A DNA stretch of 64,000 bases from Peribacillus sp044761665. Its GTDB lineage: Bacteria > Bacillota > Bacilli > Bacillales > DSM-1321. Below, in pieces: positions 52,499 through 60,829 of the stretch. The position numbers were made by a program, and so were the translations under genes. Positions within the stretch are counted from its first letter, which is position 1. The number at the start of each line of letters is the position of its first letter. Location: contig NZ_JBIWCW010000003.1 in NCBI RefSeq assembly GCF_044761665.1, positions 62,001-126,000 of the forward strand, read 5' to 3'. Under the pieces are notes generated by a model. It made no database searches. It was not told the DNA's origin and saw nothing but the letters and a program-made list of their open reading frames with translations.

Positions 52499-52528
52499 GA
52501 ATAGTTTCGTGTTTGATGAAAGATAATA
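52499..52528 (+). promoter_or_regulatory. Candidate sigma-G promoter of the ger operon
   Basis: GAATA at 52499-52503 (within TGAATA) and GATAATA at 52522-52528 are separated by 18 nt. This fits the sigma-G pattern GnATR-N18-CATnnTA with one mismatch in the -10 box. It lies about 80 nt upstream of the first ger gene; such operons are forespore sigma-G genes in B. subtilis. Confidence 0.55.
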
Positions 52529-52609
52529 GGTGTAGCTTTTAAATATATTATACTTTCCCTTTTTTATAATCGCCGCGTGACTAATAAATGACTATAGTGA
52601 GGGATTTAT

Positions 52610-54097
52610 ATGTTTTGGAAAAAGAATAAAAGGCAAAACGGTGCATTTATGGAAATATCTCTAAAAACGACAGGTCAACAAGAAATTTCCATGGACCTAT
52701 TAAAGCAGGTTTTAACAAATTTGGATGATGCAGAAATCATTGAAAGACAAAATGCAAAAGATCAAAATGTCACATTCGTATACATAAGAACATTGATTGA
52801 TGAGGAAAGAATGAATGAATCCATAATAGAACCTGTGATTCTTTGTACTCATGACAAAATCCTTGATTGTATGTCCACTACTAAAGTCTCTGAAATTTTT
52901 ACCTTAGAAGAAGCACAAAAACAATTATTAAAAGGTTCCATTATTATTTATGACGTGATTGGAAACCATTGGTTGACTGCACCACTCAGGAATAACATAG
53001 GCCGTTCTATCGAAACGTCTGACACTGAAACGATATTATACGGAGCGAAAGACAGCTTTAGTGAGCAAATAGAAGTTAATATGACCTTAATTCGTAGGAG
53101 ACTGCCATTAGCCGAATTAAAAGCAGAGAAGTTTAAAGTTGGATCCTTAAGCGATACAACTGTTGTCCTTATGTATATGGAGGGGGTAATCAATCCTGAA
53201 TTCGTTTCTGTTGCCAAGGAAAAAATCTCCAAGATTAATTTTGATTTATTTTTTGATTCGTCTCAAATTGCGGCTTTTATGGAAGATCATCAAAATAGTA
53301 TATTTCCACAATTTCAACAAACGGACCGTCCGGATGTTTGTGCCTATTCTTTAGGTCTCGGTAAACTGATTATCTTGGTGGACAATACACCGTTTGTATT
53401 AGTTGGCCCTATTACATTTTTCCATCTTTTTCAATCACCTGAGGACTATATTAACCGCTGGCCAGTCGCGAGCTTTTTACGCACTATACGATATATCAGT
53501 TTTTTCTTATCTATTGCACTAATTCCCCTTTATGTAGCGTTAACTACTCATCACTATCATATGATTCCTTTGCAAATTCTTTTTGTACTAGTGGAATCAA
53601 GGAGTAAATTGCCATTCACTCCCTTCTGGGAAGCGCTGCTCATGCTTATCATTTTGGAAATTATCAAAGAAGCCAGCCTGCGAATGCCATCAAAATCCAG
53701 TCAAACACTAGGTGTAATTGCCGGAATAGTCATTGGCCAAGCTTCAGTAGAAGCAGGTTTTGCCAGTAAGGTATTGATTGTGCTGGTTGGTATTTCAACT
53801 ATCGCTTCTTTTTTGGTCCCCAACTATTTAGTGACAAAAGCTAATACATTGATTCAGTTTGTTTTTCTTGTACTTTCTTCATTTCTCGGGATAATTGGGA
53901 TCGTGCTGGGTATGATAGTAATTCTTGCCCACTTAAACGGACTTACGTCACTTAGACAACCTTATTTAGCACCGGTAGCCCCTTTCTACTGGAAGGATTG
54001 GATGGATCTTTTCATACGCGGACCGTTAACGAAGATGAAAACTAGACCTGAGCATTTACATCCATTACAAAAATGGCGTTATGGTAAAAGGAGGTGA
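52610..54097 (+). CDS. Spore germinant receptor A subunit (GerAA/GerKA family)
   Basis: The A subunit of an inner-membrane germinant receptor in the dormant spore, which detects amino acids or sugars and triggers germination. The 495-residue protein has a hydrophilic N-terminal domain (1-290) and a membrane part of about five spans from residue 290. Family segments are TLIDEERMNESIIEPVI, LPLAELKAEKFKVGSLSDTTVVLMYMEGVINPEFV, FVLVGPITFFHLFQSPEDYINRW, and RMPSKSSQTLGVIAGIVIGQASVEAG. First of three genes A-B-C, with GAGGG 7 nt before the ATG. The germinant is not predictable. Confidence 0.94.
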   Translation: MFWKKNKRQNGAFMEISLKTTGQQEISMDLLKQVLTNLDDAEIIERQNAKDQNVTFVYIRTLIDEERMNESIIEPVILCTHDKILDCMSTTKVSEIFTLEEAQKQLLKGSIIIYDVIGNHWLTAPLRNNIGRSIETSDTETILYGAKDSFSEQIEVNMTLIRRRLPLAELKAEKFKVGSLSDTTVVLMYMEGVINPEFVSVAKEKISKINFDLFFDSSQIAAFMEDHQNSIFPQFQQTDRPDVCAYSLGLGKLIILVDNTPFVLVGPITFFHLFQSPEDYINRWPVASFLRTIRYISFFLSIALIPLYVALTTHHYHMIPLQILFVLVESRSKLPFTPFWEALLMLIILEIIKEASLRMPSKSSQTLGVIAGIVIGQASVEAGFASKVLIVLVGISTIASFLVPNYLVTKANTLIQFVFLVLSSFLGIIGIVLGMIVILAHLNGLTSLRQPYLAPVAPFYWKDWMDLFIRGPLTKMKTRPEHLHPLQKWRYGKRR

Positions 54098-54101
54098 ATT
54101 C

Positions 54102-55214
54102 GTGAATTCATTTTCTTTATATGATAAAACATCATCCTTCAGTGGCATTTATGTCTTTTTTTTAGTGAACCGACTCCAAATGCTTTACTTTTTATTTATT
54201 ATGCCAACAATACTAACCCACCCATATATGATTTGGGGAATTATCTTGGTAGGAATGCTTTCTCAACTCAATTTAATGGTGTTGTCAAAATGGGTATCTT
54301 CAGATCATGCTTCAAAAGGTTATCAAGGGTTTGTGCAGATTTTTGGGAATTGGTTAGTACGTGTATTTACATTTTTCGGTGTCATTCTAATGTTATTGAA
54401 AGTAGTCGTCCTTACATTAGGTTACGTGGAAATCATCCATCAACTTGTGTTTCCATCGATGAATGCAAATTGGTTGGTTGTATTTATAATGGTGATCTGC
54501 TGTTATGTAGCATCACTAGGAATGAGTAACTCGATTCGTTTTGTAGTAATCACCTTCCTATGTACGATATGGATGATTGTCTTATTTTATCCTTTTTTCT
54601 TTCCCAAGATTGCTTCACTACATGATCTATATCCACTAGTACCAACTGAATGGTCTAAGGATTCTTGGAGGGGATTGTTGTTTATATGGTCGTCTTTTTC
54701 GGGACCTGAGTATATCGTCTGTTTAGTTCCCTGGCTTAAATCCAAAGAAAATTTGGTTCGATATTTCACTTATGCCAATACACTTTCTATACTGGAATAT
54801 GTGCTTTTATTTATGGGCTCCTTATTCTTTTTTGGATCCGAATATTTAAGCAAAAGCAAATTTCCTGTGGTAACAATGGCTAAGTACTTACAGACACCTG
54901 TATTTGAGAGAATCGATATCATCATGATTTCTTTAGAGGTTTTTAACTTAGTGTTTGCTGTATCAATCTTTTTGTTATGTATCTATGGTGCCTATCGAAT
55001 CATAAGAAAAAAATCACAAAACCAACCTACCAGAAAGGGGCTCCAATTTACTTGTTTGGTACTAATTGTAGGCCTCATTGCCACAAACAAATGGATCTGG
55101 CAGGAAGATCACCAAAGCCTTTTACTTAATATTCAAATATGGTGTGGGTCATTTACATACTTATTGGTCCCTTCATTGCTTTTCATATCAAGTAAAAGAA
55201 AGGAACGCATGTAG
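54102..55214 (+). CDS. Spore germinant receptor B subunit (GerAB/GerKB family)
   Basis: The B subunit, a ten-span integral membrane protein of the amino acid-polyamine-organocation type, thought to hold the germinant. It has 370 residues and starts at GTG 54102 (MNSFSLYDKTSSFSGIYVFF), with AAAGGAGGTG 5 nt upstream; the ATG at 54081 lies in the A gene. Spans can be traced from FLVNRLQMLYFLFIMPTILTH to SLLLNIQIWCGSFTYLLVPSLLFI. It begins 4 nt after the A subunit stop and is followed after 3 nt by the C subunit. Confidence 0.92.
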   Translation: MNSFSLYDKTSSFSGIYVFFLVNRLQMLYFLFIMPTILTHPYMIWGIILVGMLSQLNLMVLSKWVSSDHASKGYQGFVQIFGNWLVRVFTFFGVILMLLKVVVLTLGYVEIIHQLVFPSMNANWLVVFIMVICCYVASLGMSNSIRFVVITFLCTIWMIVLFYPFFFPKIASLHDLYPLVPTEWSKDSWRGLLFIWSSFSGPEYIVCLVPWLKSKENLVRYFTYANTLSILEYVLLFMGSLFFFGSEYLSKSKFPVVTMAKYLQTPVFERIDIIMISLEVFNLVFAVSIFLLCIYGAYRIIRKKSQNQPTRKGLQFTCLVLIVGLIATNKWIWQEDHQSLLLNIQIWCGSFTYLLVPSLLFISSKRKERM

Positions 55215-55217
55215 AAT

Positions 55218-56306
55218 ATGACATCCTTTAAAAAGGCTATATTGCTGGTTATAGTGAGTAGCATCTTGTGGATTACTGGTTGTGCCCCCTTTGTGGAAAA
55301 TAACGAGATTGAAGAAATTGCACCAGTGATTTTCTGGTCATTAGATGACGCTGGAGAAGGGAAATTAAAAGCAAGCACAGTCGTGCCTCCCTTGATTAAA
55401 GAAAAACAACGTCTGCTGACTATGGAAGTTGAGCTACTGAAACAAGGTGGGAAAACCTTTAATTTTAAATATTACCGTGAGTTGAAAACAGGACAACTTC
55501 GTATTTTACTAATTAATGAAGAGCTTGCTAAAAAGGGAATGAAAACAATTATCGATACGGTATTTGCTGACCCCAACATATCTCAGCGTCTCTATCTCGT
55601 AATAGTAAGAGGAAACTTTGAAGAGTATATAAAAAATGAACTGCAAGACAATCAGGAAAATCTAGATTATTTCCTTTATCGTATGCTAAAACACTACGAG
55701 GAAAAACATCAAGGCGAGATGTCGATTGTAAACTTGCATCAATTTATGGAGAAACTATATGCCGTATACTCCGACCCAATATTGCCAGTTTTTAAGGCAG
55801 AGAAAGGTAGTTTCACATATGAGGGGACAGCAATCTTTCAAGACGACAAGCTAATTTCAACAGTTAGTCAAATGGATGATCAAATCTACCAGCTTATAGG
55901 GAATGACAACTATTTAAAATATTTGCCAATGCCCAATTTATCTACTGTTTTAGGTCAAGTACAATCAAATATGAATATGACATTAAATCAAGATTTATCA
56001 ACATTGACCGTCAATGTAGAACTTACAGGTACGATAGACGAGTATCGTGGTACAAAGAATCTAAATGATCTAGCTGAAATAACGGTTTTGAAAACCGAAA
56101 TTGAATCCTATTTGGAAACCAAAACAAAGGCATTTTTACAAAAGAATCAGGAGTGGAACGTTGATCCACTACAGATTGGAACTAAAACGTTCACGCCCTT
56201 CACTAAACCGATGAGTGAAGAAAAATGGTTTGAAAAATGGAGTAATATGAAAATCAATGTAAACTATCATCTCGAATTAGAGCCCTTAATTGATGTCCAA
56301 GGTTAA
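55218..56306 (+). CDS. Spore germinant receptor C subunit, lipoprotein (GerAC/GerKC family)
   Basis: The C subunit of the receptor, a lipoprotein on the outer face of the inner spore membrane. Its signal peptide ends LWITGCAPF, with the acylated Cys near residue 22. The mature region of 362 residues shows family segments EIAPVIFWSLDDAGEGKLKASTVVP, LLTMEVELLKQGGKTFNFKYY, GTAIFQDDKLISTVS and the terminal domain reading VELTGTIDEYRG with TFTPFTKPMSEEKWFEKW. Ribosome binding is weak (AAAGGAACG, 17 nt away), so translational coupling with the B gene is likely. Confidence 0.9.
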   Translation: MTSFKKAILLVIVSSILWITGCAPFVENNEIEEIAPVIFWSLDDAGEGKLKASTVVPPLIKEKQRLLTMEVELLKQGGKTFNFKYYRELKTGQLRILLINEELAKKGMKTIIDTVFADPNISQRLYLVIVRGNFEEYIKNELQDNQENLDYFLYRMLKHYEEKHQGEMSIVNLHQFMEKLYAVYSDPILPVFKAEKGSFTYEGTAIFQDDKLISTVSQMDDQIYQLIGNDNYLKYLPMPNLSTVLGQVQSNMNMTLNQDLSTLTVNVELTGTIDEYRGTKNLNDLAEITVLKTEIESYLETKTKAFLQKNQEWNVDPLQIGTKTFTPFTKPMSEEKWFEKWSNMKINVNYHLELEPLIDVQG

Positions 56307-56443
56307 CTTTGTAAAGTAAGGTGCTACTATATAACAGTTGTACTTCTATAATTCCCCTAGCAAACCGTATGACGAGATTTGGAGGGCAACGAGGTTATCA
56401 AAAGACTAGGATCACCCTTTAAATAATCTTCTTTATACATAAA

Positions 56444-56492
56444 AGTACCCTACAGAGAGACTTTTTTAAAGTGTCTACTCTATAGGGTGCAT
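56444..56492. terminator. Hairpin between the ger operon and the convergent chromate transporter genes
   Basis: ACCCTACAGAGAGAC pairs imperfectly with GTCTACTCTATAGGGT. On the minus strand TACTTTTATG follows, and on the plus strand a T-rich segment lies further on, so it can act on both sides. Confidence 0.6.
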
Positions 56493-56508
56493 TCTAGAGG
56501 TGGTTTTT

Positions 56509-57063
56509 TTATGTCATCGGGAGGATGAACCCTCCATACAGAAAGGCGAAAATGATGACGAAGGCGGGGTGAATCTTGAATTTTCCTAACGCTAGGAAGG
56601 CGATTCCAGCGATGATCAAGGAATGGATATACCCTATCGATCCGACAGCATCAGCAGCCATATTCCATGTAAGCAACAGCATCATGATCGCAATCACGGG
56701 CTGAACAAGTAAGGACATGCCTTTCACAATGGGGGACTGCTTGTATTTTCGTAATATTTTCAATAGATATATCAAGACCACGGCAGACGGGATGATGGTG
56801 CCCGCCAATGCAGCGAAGAATCCGGGCCATCCATATACATCATAGCCGACATAGGCAGCGATTTTTGTGGCAATCGGTCCTGGAAGGGAGTTTCCGAGCG
56901 CAAGCATTTGTGAAAATTCAGTATTGGAAAGCCAGCCAAAGCGGGTGACAATTTGGTCGTACATCAGTGGAATTGAAGCAGGACCCCCTCCGTAGCCAAG
57001 AAGGTTCGCTATGAAAAAAGCCAAGAACACAGCTACACCAATCGGGATGAAAATGGCACCCAT
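56509..57063 (-). CDS. Chromate transporter, short-chain CHR subunit (second of pair)
   Basis: A 184-residue membrane protein made of one CHR domain with about five or six spans. Short CHR proteins work in pairs, equivalent to the two halves of ChrA, and have been described as chromate exporters. The CHR signature GYGGGPASIPLMYDQIVTRFGWLSNTEFSQMLALGNSLPGPIATKIAAYVGYDVYGWPG is visible near the N-terminus. Its start overlaps the stop of the first half by one base (TAATG). The order resembles ywrA-ywrB of B. subtilis next to ywrD. Confidence 0.93.
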   Translation of the reverse strand: MGAIFIPIGVAVFLAFFIANLLGYGGGPASIPLMYDQIVTRFGWLSNTEFSQMLALGNSLPGPIATKIAAYVGYDVYGWPGFFAALAGTIIPSAVVLIYLLKILRKYKQSPIVKGMSLLVQPVIAIMMLLLTWNMAADAVGSIGYIHSLIIAGIAFLALGKFKIHPAFVIIFAFLYGGFILPMT

Positions 57064-57650
57064 TATGCTGATTCCTCCTTCTTATCCTGTTTCTTATTCT
57101 TTAATCTGTTCTTCAATTTAAAATGAAAGGCACCATAGAAAAGGAAAATCATGATGACAATTCCAGGATGCAGGGAAACGACCTGAAGAAGTAAAAAGGA
57201 GATGGCAAAGAATAAGATGCCAAGCACTTTTCCCAATCCTTTAACGGCCTTTTCGCCAAATTCATAAGCCATTTGTCCAAGCATGACAGCAACGACAGGC
57301 ATAACGGCTGCAATCATATTGCTGATCATCGCTGAATTACTGAGGACATTTATGAAGGCAATCAAGAACACCATGGCAAAGGCTGACGGTAAAATATGAG
57401 CTGCGACACTTACGATGGCACCTGGCCATCCTTTTAGTCTATACCCCAAATAGGCGGCCATCTTTGTAGCAATCGGTCCCGGGAGTGTATTGGCAATCGC
57501 CAATGTATCGCCGAATTCATCATCATCAAGCCAATGGTAACGGGAAACGGCCTCATGGCGGATGAGTGGGATAACCGACGGACCACCGCCAAATCCCAAA
57601 ATCCCTGTCCGCATCATTCCCACGGTTAATTCTCCATATGGATTTTTCAC
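57063..57650 (-). CDS. Chromate transporter, short-chain CHR subunit (first of pair)
   Basis: A 195-residue CHR-domain membrane protein. The signature reads GFGGGPSVIPLIRHEAVSRYHWLDDDEFGDTLAIANTLPGPIATKMAAYLGYRLKGWPG, closely parallel to its partner, and the C-terminus is a basic, charged tail (FKLKNRLKNKKQDKKEE). The GTG at 57650 is chosen because GGGGGA lies 6 nt upstream; the ATG at 57689 has no site. The pair forms an operon ending in the hairpin at 56444-56492. Confidence 0.92.
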   Translation of the reverse strand: MKNPYGELTVGMMRTGILGFGGGPSVIPLIRHEAVSRYHWLDDDEFGDTLAIANTLPGPIATKMAAYLGYRLKGWPGAIVSVAAHILPSAFAMVFLIAFINVLSNSAMISNMIAAVMPVVAVMLGQMAYEFGEKAVKGLGKVLGILFFAISFLLLQVVSLHPGIVIMIFLFYGAFHFKLKNRLKNKKQDKKEESA

Positions 57651-57917
57651 TTCGAATCCCCCTATCAAGTAAGAATAAATAATTTCCATGTTTATCTATT
57701 AATCATAACAAATTATATTTCTAAATGCTTGTAAAATCTCAATAAAAGTTTCGAATTGTATGACCATTTATAAATAAATAGTTTAATAGGTAATTTAAAT
57801 GATAAATGCATTTCAATTTGATTGTAAAATAAAAATATAGATTACGTATTGAGAAGAAAAGGTTTATAATACAAATATAGTTAATTGTCAGAAAAATTAA
57901 ATAAAAGGAGCGACTTT

Positions 57918-59498
57918 ATGAAACAATCGATTATTGGAACGAAGAGCATGGTAGTTAGTCCTCATTATTTAGCGTCGATGGCTGGAAATCATATCCTCGA
58001 AAAAGGTGGAAATGCCTTTGATGCTGCAGTAGCCGTCAGTGCCTGCTTAGGTGTGGTTTATCCACATATGACGGGCCTTGGAGGCGATACATTCTGGCTG
58101 AACTATGAAAAAAAGGAAGGGAAAATACGTGCCTATAATGGAAGCGGGCGTTCTGGGACCAATGTCAGCCGTGAAACATATACAGGGGAAGATGCCATTC
58201 CTTTTCGCGGCATAAGGAGCGCGATTACGGTACCGGGGATGGTAGATAGCTGGGATGTTATATTAAAAGAATTGGGCACTCTAACTTTAACTGATGTTCT
58301 TGCCCCGGCCATCGACTATGCGGAAAATGGTTTTCCAATCACGCAAAATCAAGTGGATTATACGAAGCAAAATTGGGATTGGCTTTCAAAAATGCCGATC
58401 ACGTCCGATATTTATGCACCAGGAGGAAGAATTCCAGAAGTGGGGGAACGTTTCTACCAAAAAGACTTGGCCCGCAGTTTAGCCATAATTGCTGAGCAGG
58501 GGCGTGATGCGTTTTATCATGGGGAACTTGCCGAATCGATTGTTACGTATATGAAGGAACAAGGCGGACTGTTAACGGCAACTGATTTTGCTTCACATGA
58601 AGGCAATTGGGTCGAACCGATAGCCACTACATACCGCGACTATACGATCTACCAAGTCCCGCCCAACTCTCAAGGGTTTGTGGGGCTGATGGCATTGAAT
58701 ATTCTGGAGAACTTTGACTTGGAGAACATGAAGCATGGTTCTGCCGATTATTATCATGTATTGGTTGAGGCGTTAAAAGCGGGGTTCCGTGATCGAAATG
58801 AGGTGTTAACGGATCCCGAATTCTTTAATGTACCACTCGATAAGCTGCTTGATAAGCAATATGCAGCCAAGCTTGCAACAACCATTCAACAAACGAAGGC
58901 GGAAAAGGTATCAAGCCCGCCAATGGGCAGTGACACAGCCTATGCTGCCGTCGTAGATAAAGATGGAAATTCCGTTTCTTTCATTCAGAGCCTGTATTTT
59001 GAATTCGGGTCAGGCGTCGTTGCCGGCAACACAGGGGTAATCCTTCAAAACAGAGGATCATTTTTCTCGCTTGACTCCAATCATGTCAATGCGCTAGAGC
59101 CTAATAAGCGCTCCTTCCATACCTTAATGCCTGCAATGGCTTGTAAGGATGGAAAACCCAGCATTATCTATGGGACACAAGGCGGGGAAGGGCAACCGCA
59201 GACGCAGACGGCAATCATTACACGGATGATTGATTATGGAATGGATCCGCAAACGGCCATTAATGAACCTCGTTTTGTTTGGGGTAGGACGTGGGGAGAG
59301 TCGAGTGAGGCATTGCGCCTCGAAAGCCGTGTCGAAAAGGATACCATTAAGGAACTTCATGAAAAAGGGCATCTTATCGAAGTCGTCGAGGAATTTGACG
59401 GTGTGATGGGACATGCGCAGGCCATCCGAATCGATGGACAAGGCTTTCTTCAAGGTGGGGTCGACCCAAGGGGAGACGGGGCAGCTATCGGATCTTGA
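57918..59498 (+). CDS. Gamma-glutamyltransferase family protein (YwrD-like)
   Basis: An Ntn-hydrolase of 526 residues that is cleaved autocatalytically and acts on gamma-glutamyl compounds such as glutathione. The catalytic Thr follows SD in PPMGSDTAYAAVVDKDGNSVSFIQS, near residue 339, where the small subunit begins. Other family segments are GNAFDAAVAVSACLGVVYPHMTGLGGD and RPFHTL-like KRSFHTLMPAM. There is no signal peptide, so it is cytosolic, like YwrD and unlike the secreted Ggt. It lies next to the chromate transporter pair, as in B. subtilis. The ATG at 57918 has AAAAGGAG 7 nt upstream. Confidence 0.92.
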   Translation: MKQSIIGTKSMVVSPHYLASMAGNHILEKGGNAFDAAVAVSACLGVVYPHMTGLGGDTFWLNYEKKEGKIRAYNGSGRSGTNVSRETYTGEDAIPFRGIRSAITVPGMVDSWDVILKELGTLTLTDVLAPAIDYAENGFPITQNQVDYTKQNWDWLSKMPITSDIYAPGGRIPEVGERFYQKDLARSLAIIAEQGRDAFYHGELAESIVTYMKEQGGLLTATDFASHEGNWVEPIATTYRDYTIYQVPPNSQGFVGLMALNILENFDLENMKHGSADYYHVLVEALKAGFRDRNEVLTDPEFFNVPLDKLLDKQYAAKLATTIQQTKAEKVSSPPMGSDTAYAAVVDKDGNSVSFIQSLYFEFGSGVVAGNTGVILQNRGSFFSLDSNHVNALEPNKRSFHTLMPAMACKDGKPSIIYGTQGGEGQPQTQTAIITRMIDYGMDPQTAINEPRFVWGRTWGESSEALRLESRVEKDTIKELHEKGHLIEVVEEFDGVMGHAQAIRIDGQGFLQGGVDPRGDGAAIGS

Positions 59499-59542
59499 AA
59501 AGAGTGCGAACGTAACCCTAATTTAACCTGATTTTATTTCAT

Positions 59543-59590
59543 AAAGAACGTATGGCCCCGGCTTTTAAGCCGGGGCCATACGTTCTTTAC
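59543..59590 (+). terminator. Strong intrinsic terminator after the gamma-glutamyltransferase gene
   Basis: A perfect 22-bp stem (AAAGAACGTATGGCCCCGGC and its complement) with a tiny loop and the short tail TTTACTATTAC. Confidence 0.85.
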
Positions 59591-60176
59591 TATTACTTTT
59601 GATAGTTCATTAGTTTTATAGTATTGAGTATTCAATAAAAATTCTCACTCTATGAAATTATCTAGTCTAGACCCTAGAGATTATAGAACTTTAGTCTAGT
59701 GATAAAAGTAATTTAGGTAAAAAATACCATGTTAAACTTCGGTAGCTACCCTTTCCTATCATGTCCAAGACGGCAATACTAAGCTCATTTTCGCTATTTT
59801 TCTACTTTTTTACGGAGATTAATGTTTGGAAAGTGTCGAAGAGTAAGGGTAAAATGGTTGATTTAATAGAAAATATTTATTGAAAGTTCAGAAGATTATA
59901 AACATATAAGACTATATACAACAATATGTAAAATTAAGTAATATTATGTAAATACATTCTTTATTAAGAACAAATAAAACTTAATAAAGAATACTCTTAG
60001 AGTGAATGTGCTCCTAGATTAGTATTGAAAAGTTACTTCAAGAGTACTCATACGAGTTAAAAAATAAAAGGGAGGAGATTTATTTTACTTAATATTGTGT
60101 ATTATGCGACTAAGTAACATCAAGAAGGATACTAAAGATTTTAAGAAAGTAAAATAGAGATACGGGGGGAAATGAA
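59591..60176. other. AT-rich upstream region of the calY/sipW cluster
   Basis: A 586-bp gene-free stretch before the CalY-like gene. It contains a dyad at 59956-59992 and a GGGGGG ribosome binding site at 60164-60169. The long leader suggests complex control, as in the matrix operons of other bacilli. No coding frame was found in it. Confidence 0.5.
59956..59992. promoter_or_regulatory. Perfect 13-bp inverted repeat upstream of the calY-like gene
   Basis: ATTCTTTATTAAG (59956-59968) and CTTAATAAAGAAT (59980-59992) are separated by 11 nt. The size suits binding of a dimeric repressor or an AT-rich hairpin. Both arms contain TTCTT, part of the SinR-type box GTTCTYT, but the match is partial, so the binding protein is unknown. 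Confidence 0.45.
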
Positions 60177-60770
60177 GTGGGTATGAAGAAAAAGTTAGGT
60201 TTAGGTATTGCATCAGCAGCATTAGGACTATCACTGATTGGTGGGGGTACATATGCTTATTTCAGCGATCAAGAAGTAACGAATAATACGTTCGCAGCCG
60301 GTACATTGGATTTGTCTATCAATCCACAAACGCTTGTCAATCTTGACAATATGAAACCTGGTGATGAGAAGACAACTGAATTTAAATTAACGAATAATGG
60401 CTCGTTGAAAATTAAAAACGTCAATCTAAAAACGGCTTATTCTGTCATCGATGCTAAGGGTGACAATGGTTCAGAGGACTTCGGGAAGCATATCCGAGTG
60501 AACTTCTTATGGAATTGGGACAAAGAAAGTGAACCAATTTTTGAAACAACACTATCAGAATTGAAAAATATGGATCCAGATCTTGTTAAAAAGAATATTA
60601 CTGATCCTTTCTTTGCAAAAAATGGTGGGCTTGAACCGGGTGCTGTAAATGATCTTTGGGTACAGTTTGAGTTTATCGATAATGGTAAGGATCAAAATGT
60701 ATTACAAGGCGACCAACTTAAACTAGACTGGACATTTATCGCTAATCAAACAGCTGGTGAAGCTAAGTAA
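60177..60770 (+). CDS. calY: CalY/TasA-family matrix fibre protein
   Basis: A 197-residue exported protein related to TasA and camelysin (M73 family). It starts MGMKKKLGLGIASAALGLSL and has the SipW-type cleavage region GGGTYAYFSDQEVTNNTFAAGTLDLSI, which resembles camelysin closely. The remainder reads NLDNMKPGDEKTTEFKLTNNGSLKIKNVNL, the beta-rich fibre domain. Such proteins form cell-surface or biofilm fibres. The GTG at 60177 is preferred over ATG 60183 because GGGGGG lies 7 nt before it and the camelysin start has the same extra residues. sipW, the dedicated signal peptidase, lies 2.3 kb downstream in the same direction. Confidence 0.92.
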   Translation: MGMKKKLGLGIASAALGLSLIGGGTYAYFSDQEVTNNTFAAGTLDLSINPQTLVNLDNMKPGDEKTTEFKLTNNGSLKIKNVNLKTAYSVIDAKGDNGSEDFGKHIRVNFLWNWDKESEPIFETTLSELKNMDPDLVKKNITDPFFAKNGGLEPGAVNDLWVQFEFIDNGKDQNVLQGDQLKLDWTFIANQTAGEAK

Positions 60771-60829
60771 AATCTCTCATATACCTATGAGAAGTAATTT
60801 AAAAACTATTTATCAGGGAGATGAGATAA

